Source: Lactarius indigo | Taxonomy: Eukaryota; Basidiomycota; Agaricomycetes; Russulales; Russulaceae | Assembly (NCBI GenBank): GCA_025766275.1 | Contig: JAFKAC010000002.1 | Location: 2,542,001 to 2,606,000 of the forward strand | DNA: 64,000 nt | Direction: 5' to 3' | Part shown: in pieces, positions 44,488 through 57,234 of the stretch | How positions within the stretch are numbered: the stretch's first letter is position 1 | Layout of the letters: each line of letters starts with the position of its first letter | Notes under the pieces: generated by a model | Databases searched by the model: none | Told to the model about the DNA's origin: nothing | The model's input: only the letters and a program-made list of their open reading frames with translations | Position numbers and translations under genes: made by a program

Positions 44488-47400
44488 TTGTGAAGATGGA
44501 CCGGGAAGAGAGGATGAGGGTGAGGGTGAGGGTGGGGACGGGGAAGGTTACGGGACATCGGGATGGAGATTTATAGAGCAAGAGGAGAGGAAGAGCTACA
44601 GCTAGAGGCATCGCTGAGCCGGGTTCCCGGAATCAGACTGTAATCGGGGGCATCTCATCTCGGCGTTTTCTCATCTCTGACTCAACCATCCATTCGCTCT
44701 CCCCCACTTCTGGCACTCGCCCCCACCCACATCTGCTCACCCCTTGCCACCCACCTCCATCCGTGCCCGTGCCCGAATAGAACAAGAACTCATCCCGCCT
44801 CATCCAATCCACTCCGGTCTTTACTATTTCACCTGAGGCGCCAATACCAACATACGTCTTCTAGCGTACCTCGTTTGCTGACCTGCCCCACAGCGCCCCG
44901 TACACTTCGCACCGACGCATCTTTTGGCTCCTTTCGGCTATCCCCTCGCCCCAAACTCCGAATCCTCCCCCCCTCGTCCCAATTATCGATGTCCTCTCTT
45001 CGGCCTCGGCACCAGGTGGGTCACATGGGTAAATTCCTCCTTGACCACCACACACGTACGACGCCCCTCGGCCTCACCGGCGCTTACTAAGTCAGGTCGT
45101 ACCAGGGTCGCACTGACTTACTAACCCTCCTTACTTCAGCAATGATCCCCAGAATCTTAATCGTGGGCATCGTCTTAGCAATTCACCAACAAACGATTTG
45201 ATGGGATGGTTTCTACTTTACTGCGGTGCCTTATCCGCATCAGATAGTTGGATGTCTGTCCCCTTGTCTTTGATATTTCCGATCCCGAAATACACATACC
45301 TGTCGCACTCGCAGTCGCACCTCGCTTGCGCAGCTCTTTTTCGCAGCCTCTGCTGTTCCATTTAGACAACTTGATGTCTCGCTTCCCGAGTCCTGACATC
45401 ATTCATACTCGTAAGTGATCTTCCCGGAAGGATACCGAGTAATAGATACCCTTTTTTTTTTTTCTTTCCGGGCTCGGGCATTCGGAATATTCGGGCCCAT
45501 AACCCCATCAATGGCAACATCGACGCATCTCTGGCGGAATACCCCCACGTCATCATTATTTTATTAACCTTGCACGCTTTCTTCGCATTGCATTCCGTAC
45601 GCGGCCAGGTATTTTCTAGAAAGACGACGGTAGTGCATTCCGCTTTCATGCATAACCTTTGTTCTCCTCAGTGACATGACAAAAAGAACGTTCATATCGG
45701 TCAGAATAATGGCCTTTCAGCTTTTCCTCTTTCTACTGCATCATTTAGGGGTGCCCCCCTCGATTGTTGCTGGTCACTGTGCCCAGAAACGTGTTGTGAA
45801 CGAGGCTAGTCGATGCCATGGTCCTGGCCCTCGAATGTCAACTGAATAACGCGCTTAACGATCGCGTGTCCGTGCACATAAGCCACATTAAGTTGGGGTA
45901 CATGCGGTGCAACGTGACATGCGGCTCAATTCATGATTGATTACCAAAACCAGTTCGTGATTTATCCTAATACACTCCAAAGCAAATACGTGAGACGGAC
46001 GTGGGGTCTATAAATGATCTCACGTCGTCCGTCCGACTTCTTCATTTTGTCCCGAATGCCGTGCCCTGCATTCATCATACCAGCAGAGGGGTGGAGCGGA
46101 AGGTACATGTCTTCCAACCAGCAACTGCTCCCGCTTCACCGCGAGACTTCCCGAATGAATTCTGTTCATCGTACCATACGGGCACGAGTTACTTGGGGCT
46201 GTGCATCATGAACCCTGCAAATTTGCGGACGTGCGATGCCCTGGCGCAAATCCCGACCACGTCGCTCGTCGTCTACACGAAGCAAATTCTAGAATCGCAG
46301 GGGCCGTCCGCAAAGCCCGATAAAACAGGTGGACCCTGTAAGCGTTTAGGATCGTCGGACGTCCAAGCAAGGCAAGGGACCGACGCGTGGCGCGCATGAG
46401 GATGGGTGCGTGTGTTGTACGTCGCTGCGGCAATTGCATTTGGACAAAAAAAAATTGCTGGAGAAAGTAGGTGATATGAACGTGTCCGAGTTCAGCGGTA
46501 CAGTTGCTTCTCCGCTGGCAGTCCATCGGACGAGGATCAATGAATCGGGGTAGAACGTGCCCCTAAGTTCTAGCGGTCCTTACTGCCTGGGGCGTTGTGG
46601 ACGCCTCACCTCAGAGTCTCCGGCGTAGTACCCATCAGCTGACTGAGGTATTAGCCAAATACCGTGTGGGTTCTAGTGATGCACGTTCCACGAACCAATA
46701 GAAAGCCCAGGAAGCCAGGAAGAGGGCAGTACAAAGCAGCAACCTCGAGAACCGTTCTACAAATTCGGTATAATTGAATGGAGGCCTATCAAGAAGCTTG
46801 CGGTCGAGTACAGACATGCACAAAAGTCGCGTTTAGGGCCTGCAACAACGAAGTTGCGGGCAACGTAGCCGATCAGAGTGGTCTGGGTGGATGCAGTCCG
46901 AGTTATGGACGATCGCCACGGTGTTGTAACAGTCCCCGTAAAATTTCTGGACAGAAAATCCCGAATCCTGCGTGATGGTTGACCTCAGACCATGGCACAT
47001 GCGGATCACATTCAACGCACCAACGACAGGAGGCCAATCAAGTCATTTGCGAGAGTAACGTTACACCCGATTGGTTGCCGTTCAAGTTTTATGTTGGATC
47101 GAAGATGGAGAAGCTGCAGCCAGGTTCATTCGCCACTTGATCGTCTGCTCTCGGGCAGGTAGGGGGAGAGTGCGAAGCGATGAATAGGCAACCACAAGCT
47201 GAGTGCCAATGCTGGCGGCGGCATGAGGTTACTGACGTTGGAATGGAACTAACCCTCCCGGCCCGCAAAACTCGCGCGGTGTCTTCTAATCATGGTTAAA
47301 GCCGAAAGGGCCAAAGTCGCGGCCATTTGGGTATGGCAGGCAGTTCGCCGAACCAACAAATACTATTGTGGCAGCCGCAGATGAACGGGATGGATCAAGC

Positions 47401-50304
47401 GCTATAGAGGCCGTCGCCGTTGGTATGCTAAGAACGAGACCGCCACCCGAAGCCGATGAATTTGCCTATAAAAAATTACAATTTATAAGAAAGAGGTGGT
47501 GCTGGACACAAAGACTTCCGTTGAGCACAAAAGAGACTGATCCGCACCTACAAAGGACAATCTAGTTCCGAATGTTCGAAGAGGTTTTACCGAGTACGAA
47601 GTGTGAATGAAAGGAGAAACGGCCCTTGTTGTGTCAATGTGATAGAGAACGCCGAGCGCTGAGCAATACGGTAAAACGGGCTATTCAATGGGCGGGACTT
47701 TCAGGGGCTACTATACATCTGGCAGATCTCGTCGATCGACAACCAAGTTATCGTCATTCCCGCTCCGCTGTTAATCTCATCTAATCGTCAGTGAGCGGTT
47801 GCCTTTCGGACACTGATTAAAATGGAAGTATACACATGGATAGGAGCAGTCAGGTTCGCGTGACCATTCCCTTGTTTCACCAACCAACCCCTCCTTTGAT
47901 ACAAGCACAGACCCAAAAGGACCCTGGTTTGCAGAACCCCAGTAGCAACATCGGTGAAAGAGAAGGAAGTTTGGCTCTTCGAGTGACCCACGTAAAAGAG
48001 AACGCGAACACCTTCGGCACGACTCGAACCCGTATAGATTATGACAGGGCACGACAGTTAGGGGCGAGTAGAAGACAGAGCATACTTGAAAGGAACAAAG
48101 AGCCTTGCATATATCGCGGACGGTTCTAAGCACATAGTGAGTACTGGAAGAGTGACGATGTGCCAGTGCTAGTAGAAATGACATGTATGCACACAGGCGC
48201 CCGGATGTGCCCATTCCTATCAGCGGGTCCTGGCGATTCATAGGTCAAGACGGCGGCCTGGAAAATCCTGCCTGATGCTCGGCACGAGGTCGCCTAGCGT
48301 AATCATTCAGACAGAAGATACGAAAGCGAGCGGGCATGAGGCAAGCCACCAGCGATATACCGTATAAAGCCAAATTCCGTCAGGTGACTGCTGGCGGCTG
48401 TCATGCTAGTGCGCCACCGGGTCACCCATCGCGTGCTCACATCGAACTGAAGCTAAACACGAGTATGTGCGAAGGTGACTTTCAGTAGGATCGATGCGTT
48501 GGTTATTTCTATTTTTGGGTAATGTCCTTGGGCGCAAAGCTTGTGCTTACGTCGACGGCGCTAGCCTTCGATTGGGTTCTAGGCGCCATGATTATTGGAT
48601 CGAGCAGCGCCCGCTACGCACCGAGAACATCTGCCCTTGCATCTGCCGATGACCCTGGATGATGAGCGTCAGCTCGAGGGCTTGGGACCTGTCTTCCGCG
48701 GCATGGCGACTGGCACTTGGTCGCCGCTCCTCCTTGGAGCCGGAAAGCACTTACCGTTTCGTTGAGGTCTTCTCGATAGCGCTAATGAATGGCTTTCGCC
48801 TTAGTCAACAGAAGCTTTTAAGTTCCAGGCAAAGGATACTGATGGAAAAGCGGTTGTTGTACGGCTCACCTCAATGCTGGATCCATGACGAAGTCGGCAC
48901 CGAGTCTGTCCCGAAGCCGACGGCACGTGCTGGTGATGGTGGAGTCACTGGAATGGGGTTGGTTCTTGTGGATTTGTTGGTTGGCAATCAAGGCGTTGAC
49001 GCTCGAGGTGACCAATCTTGAACCAGCGAGGTGCTGATACCGGTGTATTCACATCGTTGGACACTTGAGTCTAAGACCCGAGACACAAAGGTCCCGGAAT
49101 GAAGGAAGGTGTGTACCAAGCGCCGGCGAATGGTGACTAGACGCAGGCGGCGCCGAGTACTGTATTGTCAACCCAGCAGACCTGCCACTGGCTGCAAGTA
49201 CCTTACGAGAGGTAATTAACCTTGATCTGGCCAAGCCACTGCACGCCGCCTTCACGGAATGTGCGCAACCACGTTCAGGCGTGTTTTGCGTTTTTCGGCG
49301 TGCTTGGGGATAAAGGATCTCGATGGGAAACGGATCCAGATAAAGAAGATACACATGGGGAGATGCCAGTGCCACTGACCCGTTCGATGACGGCAAAACA
49401 GATGGAGTTCTCGATATAGCTTATCGTCCCCTTCGTCCAGGATACCTCGGGCCGAATATTCGTTTGGGTTCGCCCATCCGATGAGGGCGGATGCCTCTCC
49501 TCTGATAACCGGTATTTGGTATCCACGGGTGCCTGTCATACGGCGCAAAGATGGACTATTTGGAGATTTAGAGTTTTTTTTTTTTTTTTCGATTCTGTGG
49601 ATTACTGGGGTTCAACGTTCATCAGTTGACAAACCGGCGCAGCACGAGGACCCGGTCGGGAGAACTCGAGGGCTGAACGTTGAACGCCGGAAATCGGTGC
49701 TTAGAAGTTGCGCCACCTTGCCTCGAAGCTGAAGGCCTGAAGCTAGAAGCTAGAAGAACCGCGGTGTTGGCCATGAATTGTCAATCCGAGAGTACCCGGA
49801 TACAGGTCGGTTATGTGCACGCAAGCTCGTGGCAAGTACAGCCCTATAATACGTTAGATCGCAGTACTTGTTGACACCCAGAATGCCTAGAAATGCGTGT
49901 TGGGGGGACTGTCATGGCCACAGCCCCCAGTCTACATGAGGAAGAGAACACTGGTCTGCGGGTTGATGCGGTCTGCCGGCCACCTGCTTCCTGCTATTTA
50001 GGGCATCGCTTCTGCCCAAGCAGTTCCATTGAACGGACTGATCGGTATCCCCATATCACACTGGTAGTACCTTTGTAGTATGTCGTTACAACGTTACGCT
50101 CCGCAAATCGAGTAAAGCTATAGGTAGGGTTGTTCGAGTACCGGGAACCACCCGAGGGGTTGTCCACAATGCGATGTTCCATGAGTATCTAACTCGATCA
50201 TGGGCGACGGTCGACGAACAGACATCGGAGAGTCGATAACGGCTCCGAAGCAAGTAATCATGCAATGGAATGCCCATACAATTAAGTATAAATCACGGGT
50301 CTCG
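44488..50304. other. 5.8-kb gene-poor region
   Basis: The longest gene-free stretch of the window. Open frames are all under 160 codons and lie on both strands in overlapping positions, without motifs (for example + 46001-46399, - 47777-48241, + 48659-49021). Homopolymer T runs occur near 45450 and 49567. I found no terminal repeats, no transposase, integrase or reverse transcriptase motifs, and no tRNA. It could be decayed repetitive DNA or noncoding transcription; the sequence alone does not decide. Confidence 0.45.
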
Positions 50305-53300
50305 CTAAGCCTCCCTGGCCGGTTTAGCATTGGCGTCCTTTTCGTCCACTGAGCCATCGCCCTCATCGCTTGGTGAGCTATGGCTGGAACCGCTGGCAAA
50401 TGTCCAGCTACCTGCAGTTGGCGTGGTCTCACCATCTCCTGCGCTTTGGAAATCGCCGAAATCGCCAAACGAATCGAACGAGACCTCCTGGATATCGTCC
50501 GAGAAGCTCGCAGAGAGGTTGAACGGGTCACTTCGCGAGGCAGCTGCCGAGTCTGAGAATGGGCCAAAGCTATCGTCCTTCAAGAGTGTACGTGATTGGA
50601 GCTTTTGGCAGTGAAGTTACTTCACTTACATCGTCTTCTTCTGCAGAGAAGGGGTCATTAAATGGGCTGTCTGCTGGAGGGGGCGGAAATGCGCTCTGAT
50701 GTAAGACGTCAATCATTGCCTACCATCCAACGTTTTTGGAAAACGCACCTCTATTCCTGCTTCACTTAGAGGACGGCGTTCCCGAACAGGCGACGATCCT
50801 CCACTGGGCCGCAAGTGCTCTAATTGCATATCAAAGCGCGACTGCGCGAGCCAACCCCCCTCTTCTTCGTCAGAGGCATCAGACGAGGACGAGCCTCCGA
50901 GTTCGTCGCGTCGCTGCATTTCATGCGCTAGATACTGGGCAAACTGTGATAGTTAGAGCTCGAGAGCAACTACGTGAAATCGATAATAGTAGGAACACAC
51001 TGTGGGATGTGTTGCTGAGTTGAAATCGTCGTCGTCGTCATCATCGGCAGTCGATGCGACACCAAAGTCAGCGGTGTTGGCCAAAGCGGGCCTCGAACCT
51101 GTTACACGACGAAACTCGCCCTTGGTCTCTTGTAGGTCGTGCTTAACAGCAGATGGGGGCGCAGATGTACTGGCGTCTTCCTCGTCGACCTTCCACTGGC
51201 TTGCGGGGCGTGATACACTGGCAGTCATGGTAGGCTTGCCTCCACCAAGAAGACTGGTATCTCTCTTCTTTGTCTCTTTATACCGACCCCGCACGTACTC
51301 ATCCCAAGCTGGTTGCGGTGCGTAGTCTTCAATGACCTGCCTCAGATCCGGTGGAAAATGTTCAAGTGTGGTTATCACATCTTCCGAGATCAGAGTCAGA
51401 TGCCCCATGTACCCCAGTCGGACGCCTTTAGGCTTGGTGCTGCGAGAACTCCAGTGAGTGCATCCCTACCAACTAGACAAGACCGCACCTTTCGGAATCA
51501 TTGAGTTTCTGCCCTTCCACTATTCGCTCCATGAGCCTTGCATCTTGAAAGAGTGCAACAGCGAGTAAACGGTTGGCTCCTCCGTCTATGCGGCCAGTGA
51601 GGACTTGATGGATTAGATCGTACACAACACTGTGGAGGAAGTTGTTCCAAGGAAATTCGAAGAACAGGTCCTACTGACTTGCTATAACTTAAGCACACCT
51701 GACAGAAAGTTTACTCACTAGTATGGTCGTCAATACATTATCTTCTAATATCTTGTGCTTCAGTCGCTCCCCGACTGGAACGGAGGGTCCGGATCGCGAT
51801 ACGTCATTCAAAGTGAACCTCTTTGAACTGCGTCTCGACCCGCCCGAACGACGACCAATGGTGGAACCTTCAGAGCCAATGCTTTGATTTGAGCCCTTTC
51901 GACGCGGTGATACATTCCCGCCTGGAGACACCATGTCTGGAGGCGGGGTCGCCCCTGGGGAAGCAGAAATAGGTAGGGTGTCGACAGGAGAGCGGGTGTG
52001 CAAGGGGGCGACCCCCGACCGTGGCTTCGAGGTGCCATCGGAAGTCTTCGGTTCTCCAGAAACAGTGACATCTTCCATGGGATCGTCTTCGAAACTGCCA
52101 GGGCCTTCATCGTCGCTCATATCTTCATCGGAGTCCAAAAGGGATGAAGAGTCTTGTGGTGCACCGTGAACAGGGAACTCTAGGGCGGGTTCAATTTCGT
52201 CCGACCCTTCGTCCATTGCGTCACGTTTCTCTTCATCGCCAGAACCCATGGAGATGACTTGTGCTAGTTCTTCGAGAGCAGAAAGTCCCCCTTGTAAACG
52301 GCCCTCGGAGTCGTAAAGGTAGTCATAATCCGAAGAGCGATTGAGAAGAGACATATTTGAGCAATGAAGAAGTTCTGCGTAGAGTTCGCAAATCCTGTAG
52401 CGTTCGAATGTTAAAGGGGCTATCCTTCCAACAGTCGTTGACACGGGCCCATCCTGTTTATGAAGTTAGATGGAAAAGAAAAGATAATAGATATTGGACT
52501 TAAAGATGACCGTGGTTTCAGTAAGAATGGTTTGAGCTCGTGCAAGCGGTCACAAAATATTTCGAGCAGGGGACCCAGGTGGACGACGCCTATCCGGTCT
52601 ACCATTTCGTTCATGGCACCCTCGAGCGCTAACCTGCCTTCCTCAGGATCGCGAGTGGAAAGCTGTTGCTGTACGTGGATGAGTCGATTTCGCAAAGTGT
52701 GGAAGAGGTATGGTTCAAAGTAGTCCGAATTGTTCTGCCGAATGAGCTCGATAACCATGCATATTGAGTTAACAACGGAGGACGTAGCAGACTCGTAGGT
52801 TGGTAGTGTTGGCGTAGTTGGGCGATGGAGACCGTCACCACCCCCAGAGGTGTCATCACTGGGCGGTGCGGGAGCTGCGTCGTTGAAATCACAAAGAATG
52901 AAGTCCACAAGAATTTGCATGGTTTCCCGACTGGCCAGTTCCCTAGCAAAACGATTGGAGGCTAGACCAGTTTGGAGACCCTCTGAAAGCCCAACCGCAG
53001 GTGAAGGAGCCGACATCGAGATTATGCCTTTAATGAGCTCAGCCACCACGACATGCATATCTGGTGAGTGAGCCGGGGAAAGGCGCCGGACGAGTCTCGT
53101 CATGAGACGCTCTTCGGAAAGCCACTGCAAGCGGCGTGTGAGCGGAATTTGACGGGAGAGGGCGCTCAATCGAATGAAGGCATACTTCAAGTACGCCAGC
53201 GCCGGCAGGCTGCTCATCTAGTTGTATGATTCGTACAAGGAGATCGGAAAAAGAGGGCATTTCGATGTGTTGGAGGATTCGTTCAATGATGTCTCGCTGT

Positions 53301-53918
53301 GCTCTGATGAATTGGAGCATCTGCAGCGGGTCTTCGAATTGGCAACACGACGGTGCAGGAAACGGTAGTCACCTCGGCGGGTTTTTTGCTCAGAAATACG
53401 GCGTTAATTTTAGCAAATTGAGCGGCCATCGTCATTCTTGTCTTCATATCTTCGGGCGTGCGATCCAGCACAGTCTCCCAAAAAGGGACCAATAGTTGGT
53501 CCGTGTTACTTAGACAGGTCTCGACGATCGACCAGATTTCACTGCAAAGAACTTCGGTTGCGACGTAAGGGTACCTTTGTGAGCAGCGAGAAGACAGTAT
53601 TAAATGTGAGCAGCAGAAGCATAAGCTGGGCACGCACTTGAATCTACCCCGATCCTCTCCCTCTATCTGTCCAGTGACATAGCCCAACAGACGTTGTAGT
53701 ACGTCTAACCTCTGAAAATAGTCGATAAGGCGCGTGTTCTGTGCCTTGCATTCTTGCAGGAGATCATCTTCGTCGAGTATTGCTTCTAACGAGACATCGT
53801 CCTTGTCGAGGAGGCTGTCTATTGATGAACCGTTGTGAAAGCCAAACCTAGGTGGAAGAGGTGTCAGGACATTTCGATACCTCTCCAATCAACCCAAACG
53901 TGGATACCTCCAAAACAT
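50305..53918 (-). CDS. SAPS-family PP6/Sit4 phosphatase regulatory subunit
   Basis: Regulatory partner of the Sit4/PP6 catalytic subunit (yeast SAP185/SAP190, human PPP6R). The first exon is 11 nt coding MFW plus two bases (53918-53908) and joins to RFGFHNGSSIDSLLDKDD across an intron, the typical SAPS start. The SAPS domain follows with LLQECKAQNTRLIDYF, LLGYVTGQIEG, YPYVATEVLCSEIWSIVE, FWETVLDRTPEDMKTRMT, SFSDLLVRIIQLDE, GVLEWLSEERLM. Then PLTFERYRICELYAELLHCSNMSLLN and RIDGGANRLLAVALF. The C-terminal half is long, acidic and Ser-rich (SDEDMSDDEGPGSFEDDP, DDDDDDDFNSATHP) and contains DPFSAEEDD-like repeats. At least seven short introns interrupt it; not all boundaries were fixed. It is the largest gene in the window. 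Confidence 0.92.
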
Positions 53919-54255
53919 AGTTTAACGGTAAATAGGACGGTGGTAGGTGAAGGGATGCCGGAAAGGTAGTTTGACTACAAATGAAGTTGCTGAGCACAGA
54001 GGACGCGTCGCTCGCACCCAATTCAGGCGACCAAAAGCGCCCGCAAGTATTTTTTGAGGAATAAACGAGCCGAATTGACGACGACGGCGTAAAAACAGAA
54101 GTAGACTTGGAAACGTAGAGTTAAGATAAAAATGGGTCATCTCAGCTCTGTTGCCTCCATTCGCGTGCGGGGAAGACTAAATTAGTGAGTACGCTATAAG
54201 GGTGCACAACTGCCTCAATGGTACATATACGGACTATACGGACTACCCAACGCCT
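53919..54255. other. Intergenic, no gene recognised
   Basis: About 340 bp between the AP-2 mu stop codon and the SAPS start codon, two minus-strand genes in tandem. It should contain the AP-2 mu terminator and the SAPS promoter. The short minus frame 53922-54140 has no motif. Confidence 0.5.
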
Positions 54256-56055
54256 TCAAAACTAGGATGGATCAGGAAAGTCAGTCCAACATCTTCTGAG
54301 AATTCGTGTCTCCTTACCCGTATCTGATATGTTCCGCTGGCCTTGGTTAGATATCGCACCCATTTGATACTGTGGTAATTGCCCTTTTCGAATACTTTCA
54401 AAAAACGTACGATCAACCCAGAGGCGGTGAACATAAGAACTTGAAAGTCGACGTCTATGGGAGGTCTTGCCCACACTTGTCGAGTCGTTGTACTGGTCAG
54501 TTGTGCAGTCGCATTAAATGTAAGCTCTTGTCCGCCCTGAACTCGTGGGATCCTGAACAGGCGTCAATGGAAGGAAAACTAGGAATACTGTGATGCTCAC
54601 TTCCACACAACCACATTTTCTTCAGGGACATACTTCGCTTTCCCTGTCTGAACTTTGCATTCTACGTTGGTCGTGTTCAAAGGTGTTGGTATGCGTAGCA
54701 CCACGTTGGTTGCGGAGAGTTTGTTCCCAAAATTTGTCTTTACGATAATGAGATAGATGACTTGCGTGGTCCCTATCTCATTGATGGTGGGGATAACACG
54801 TAAAGGTAGCTTAACATTCGAAGTGGATCGATAGCTAGGGGGGCGTCAACAAAGAGATGTCAACACCATATCCTACTCACGTCATTAACTCAAACTCTCC
54901 ATCTGGGGGAATGAAACTGATTGTCCGACTGGAATCAAATTCATTAAGCCGTACACACTGATGGAATCGACAGTCGTCGAGTTCTACAGCGTCGATTGCA
55001 CCGCGCTCACTCTTGTCAATCACCAGCTTGTCATTAAGGCCGAATTTGCACTCTGGAGTACCAGACAAGTACGCCCGCATTTGAATATGGCCGTCTACAT
55101 CAGCTCGTAAAACTGTGCCTATGGGGTCGCAATCTAGTCAACAGAACAGAAGGACAGAAGGATGCCTGTAGCAAACCTTTAGCACTCATGCTCAAGTTAA
55201 CCGTTTCCACGACGTCGACAAATGCTTCGTTCTTCTTGTACTTTACGTCTGCCCGTCGCCAACTCGTGACGCCTGTTGCTTGGCTGGTGATCTTTGAGGA
55301 CTCCTCCTTGGAACGCGTGAGTTGGTGGAAACGGAGACAGAGAAGACGAGACGACCTACAGCAACAATCTGAGAGGACACGACGCTCTCGGTCGTGATGT
55401 AACTCTTAAGGGTATCGATCTCGCTGTTCTGGGGATAGCCAAAGTCGTTGATTTCTGCGACAGTCAGCCGGGACCAAAACATGTCAGGGGAAACCCACCA
55501 TCTATCAACTCGTAGATCAGCACGAAGTTATTCTTCACGCACTCCTCGTCGACCTTCCCGAAGTACGATTTGCAGATAGTGATAACCCGGTAACAGAACT
55601 CGAAAACGAGGGCAGCGTTTGCATTGTTCCTATTTTAATAGCGTAATTGAAGCCGTTCCGAGCCGGAAATGATGCAATTTCCGTACTTTGTGACAGCTAC
55701 GACATAGACATTGTTGACCCTTACGTGGAAGAAACTTGTGGACCCAAGGGTGACGATGGGAGACCGTACGTCGCTGCTAGAGATGACCTGTATCCGGAAA
55801 ACATCTGCTATTGGACGCCTATGGAGGAAACTCAACACGAGCCCTTTAAACGAGGGTGCCGATAGTACTTTACGTCTGGTCGATAGAGCCGAGATATCAA
55901 CAGCTACAGTGAGACGCGTCAACTGTTAACATGTTGCTTTAGTACAACAATTTGGTGCTTACTTCGCCTTTCTGGTTAAAGATGAAGAATGCCTGAGGTC
56001 AGGTCAGCACATGTCCTGTCTGAACATGGGTCGCCTCTCTGCGCACCGAAATCAT
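54256..56055 (-). CDS. APM4: Clathrin adaptor AP-2 complex mu subunit
   Basis: Medium chain of AP-2, which selects endocytic cargo at the plasma membrane. The reading frame is reassembled from about ten exons, the first being 9 nt (ATG ATT TCG, 56047-56055) followed by [10 protein letters not shown]. The N-terminal longin half: [58 protein letters not shown]. The C-terminal mu-homology domain: [112 protein letters not shown]. These favour AP-2 over AP-1 mu. The last exon is 6 nt (Phe and stop, 54256-54261), giving the end YQIRF. One junction near 55400 is ambiguous. Confidence 0.92.
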
Positions 56056-56160
56056 GGTTGTGGAGGGAGTGTGGCCTCGGAGCGCCGGTCGCGTTGTTTG
56101 TGCCTTCGACTAAATTTGGTCAGGCGGGTCAGGTCATCCACTTGCTCTTTGCGCCATAAA

Positions 56161-57116
56161 ATGGCCGCGTCTTTCGCCCGGACTGGCAAGAAGGTCGGTC
56201 CAACTATCTGACCCGTTCTCATCCAAAATCTAATCCCGAGCAAGATAGTTGCAATAGGCCGTAACTACGCGGACCATGTCAAAGAGTTGAAGAACGCGGT
56301 TCCAAAGGAACCATTCTTCTTCCTCAAGCCGACGACCAGTTATCTCCCTTCTGGCGGTGTCATCGAGATCCCAAGAGGGATCTCCGCTCATCACGAAGGT
56401 GTGTTTCGAATTTACCGACGTGGTTCCCTTGTTCACGCCAGTCGAGCTAGTCGAGCTAGGCCTCGTCATCGGGAAAGGCGGACGCGACATCTCCGAAGCG
56501 AGTGCGGAAGAGCACATAGCTGGATATGGTGTGTGCGCAGGGTTATGTGGACCTCATCAAACTCAAACATCAATTTTTGTCAGCTCTCGCCATTGATATG
56601 ACCGCGAGAAATTTGCAGGAGGAAGTCAAGAGAAAGGGACTACCGTGGTCTGCCGTGAAAGGGTTCGACACGTTCACGCCCATCAGGTAAGTGATCTAGT
56701 GCAGTCCTCCTTCCCCGTTCCTGTTCTCAGAAGTCTCGTGCAGTTCTTATATTCCGAGATCAAAAGTCGCTGATCCTCACAACCTGAATCTATGGCTCAA
56801 GGTGTGTCACGTAGTTCCCAATATGTGAAGAAAATCTCCCATGCGTAAGCTGAAACAGATCAACGGACAAATCAAACAAAGCGGCAACACATCTAACATG
56901 ATTTTCCGCATCCCACGGCTCATCCAGCACATCTCATCCATCATGGCCCTCGAAGAAGGCGATCTTGTACTCACCGGAACACCCGCAGGTGTTGGGCCCG
57001 TCGCTGCAGGTGACAAGGTCGAGTGCGCACTCGTTGACCCATTGACGAATGCGGAGGTAGAGCGGATAACCTTCGGGGTGACCAACCGTGCCGCAGGCTA
57101 TCTTTATGTGCCGTAA
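56161..57116 (+). CDS. FAHD1: FAH-family hydrolase, FAHD1-like acylpyruvase/oxaloacetate decarboxylase
   Basis: Six exons (56161-56193, 56245-56398, 56442 or 56451-56528, 56584-56686, 56744-56801, 56859-57116) give 230 or 227 aa, the size of FAHD1. Family landmarks: IVAIGRNYADHVKEL, PFFFLKPTTSYLP, VELGLVIGKGGRDI (metal-binding acidic residues of the HE..VELG type), YALAIDMTARNLQ, KGLPWSAVKGFDTF, GDLVLTGTPAGVGPV. Human FAHD1 is mitochondrial; here the N-terminus MAASFARTGKK is short and targeting is unclear. The third exon has two tandem acceptors created by a 9-bp direct repeat. Divergent from AP-2 mu with 105 bp between ATGs. Confidence 0.92.
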
Positions 57117-57234
57117 ACCACGTCCGACGTTCGTATTTGTGCAACCTTTAGACGGACTTATCAGGCGCGCCGCGGTAGAAGTGTATATTTTTATGTTGGC
57201 CACGAGGGGAGCCTAAGGTAGTGTCCACAGATGG

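Noticed and set aside
46001..48241. ORFs at 46001-46399 (+) and 47777-48241 (-)
   Set aside because: No recognisable features; isolated frames of this size are expected in several kilobases of noncoding DNA at this base composition.
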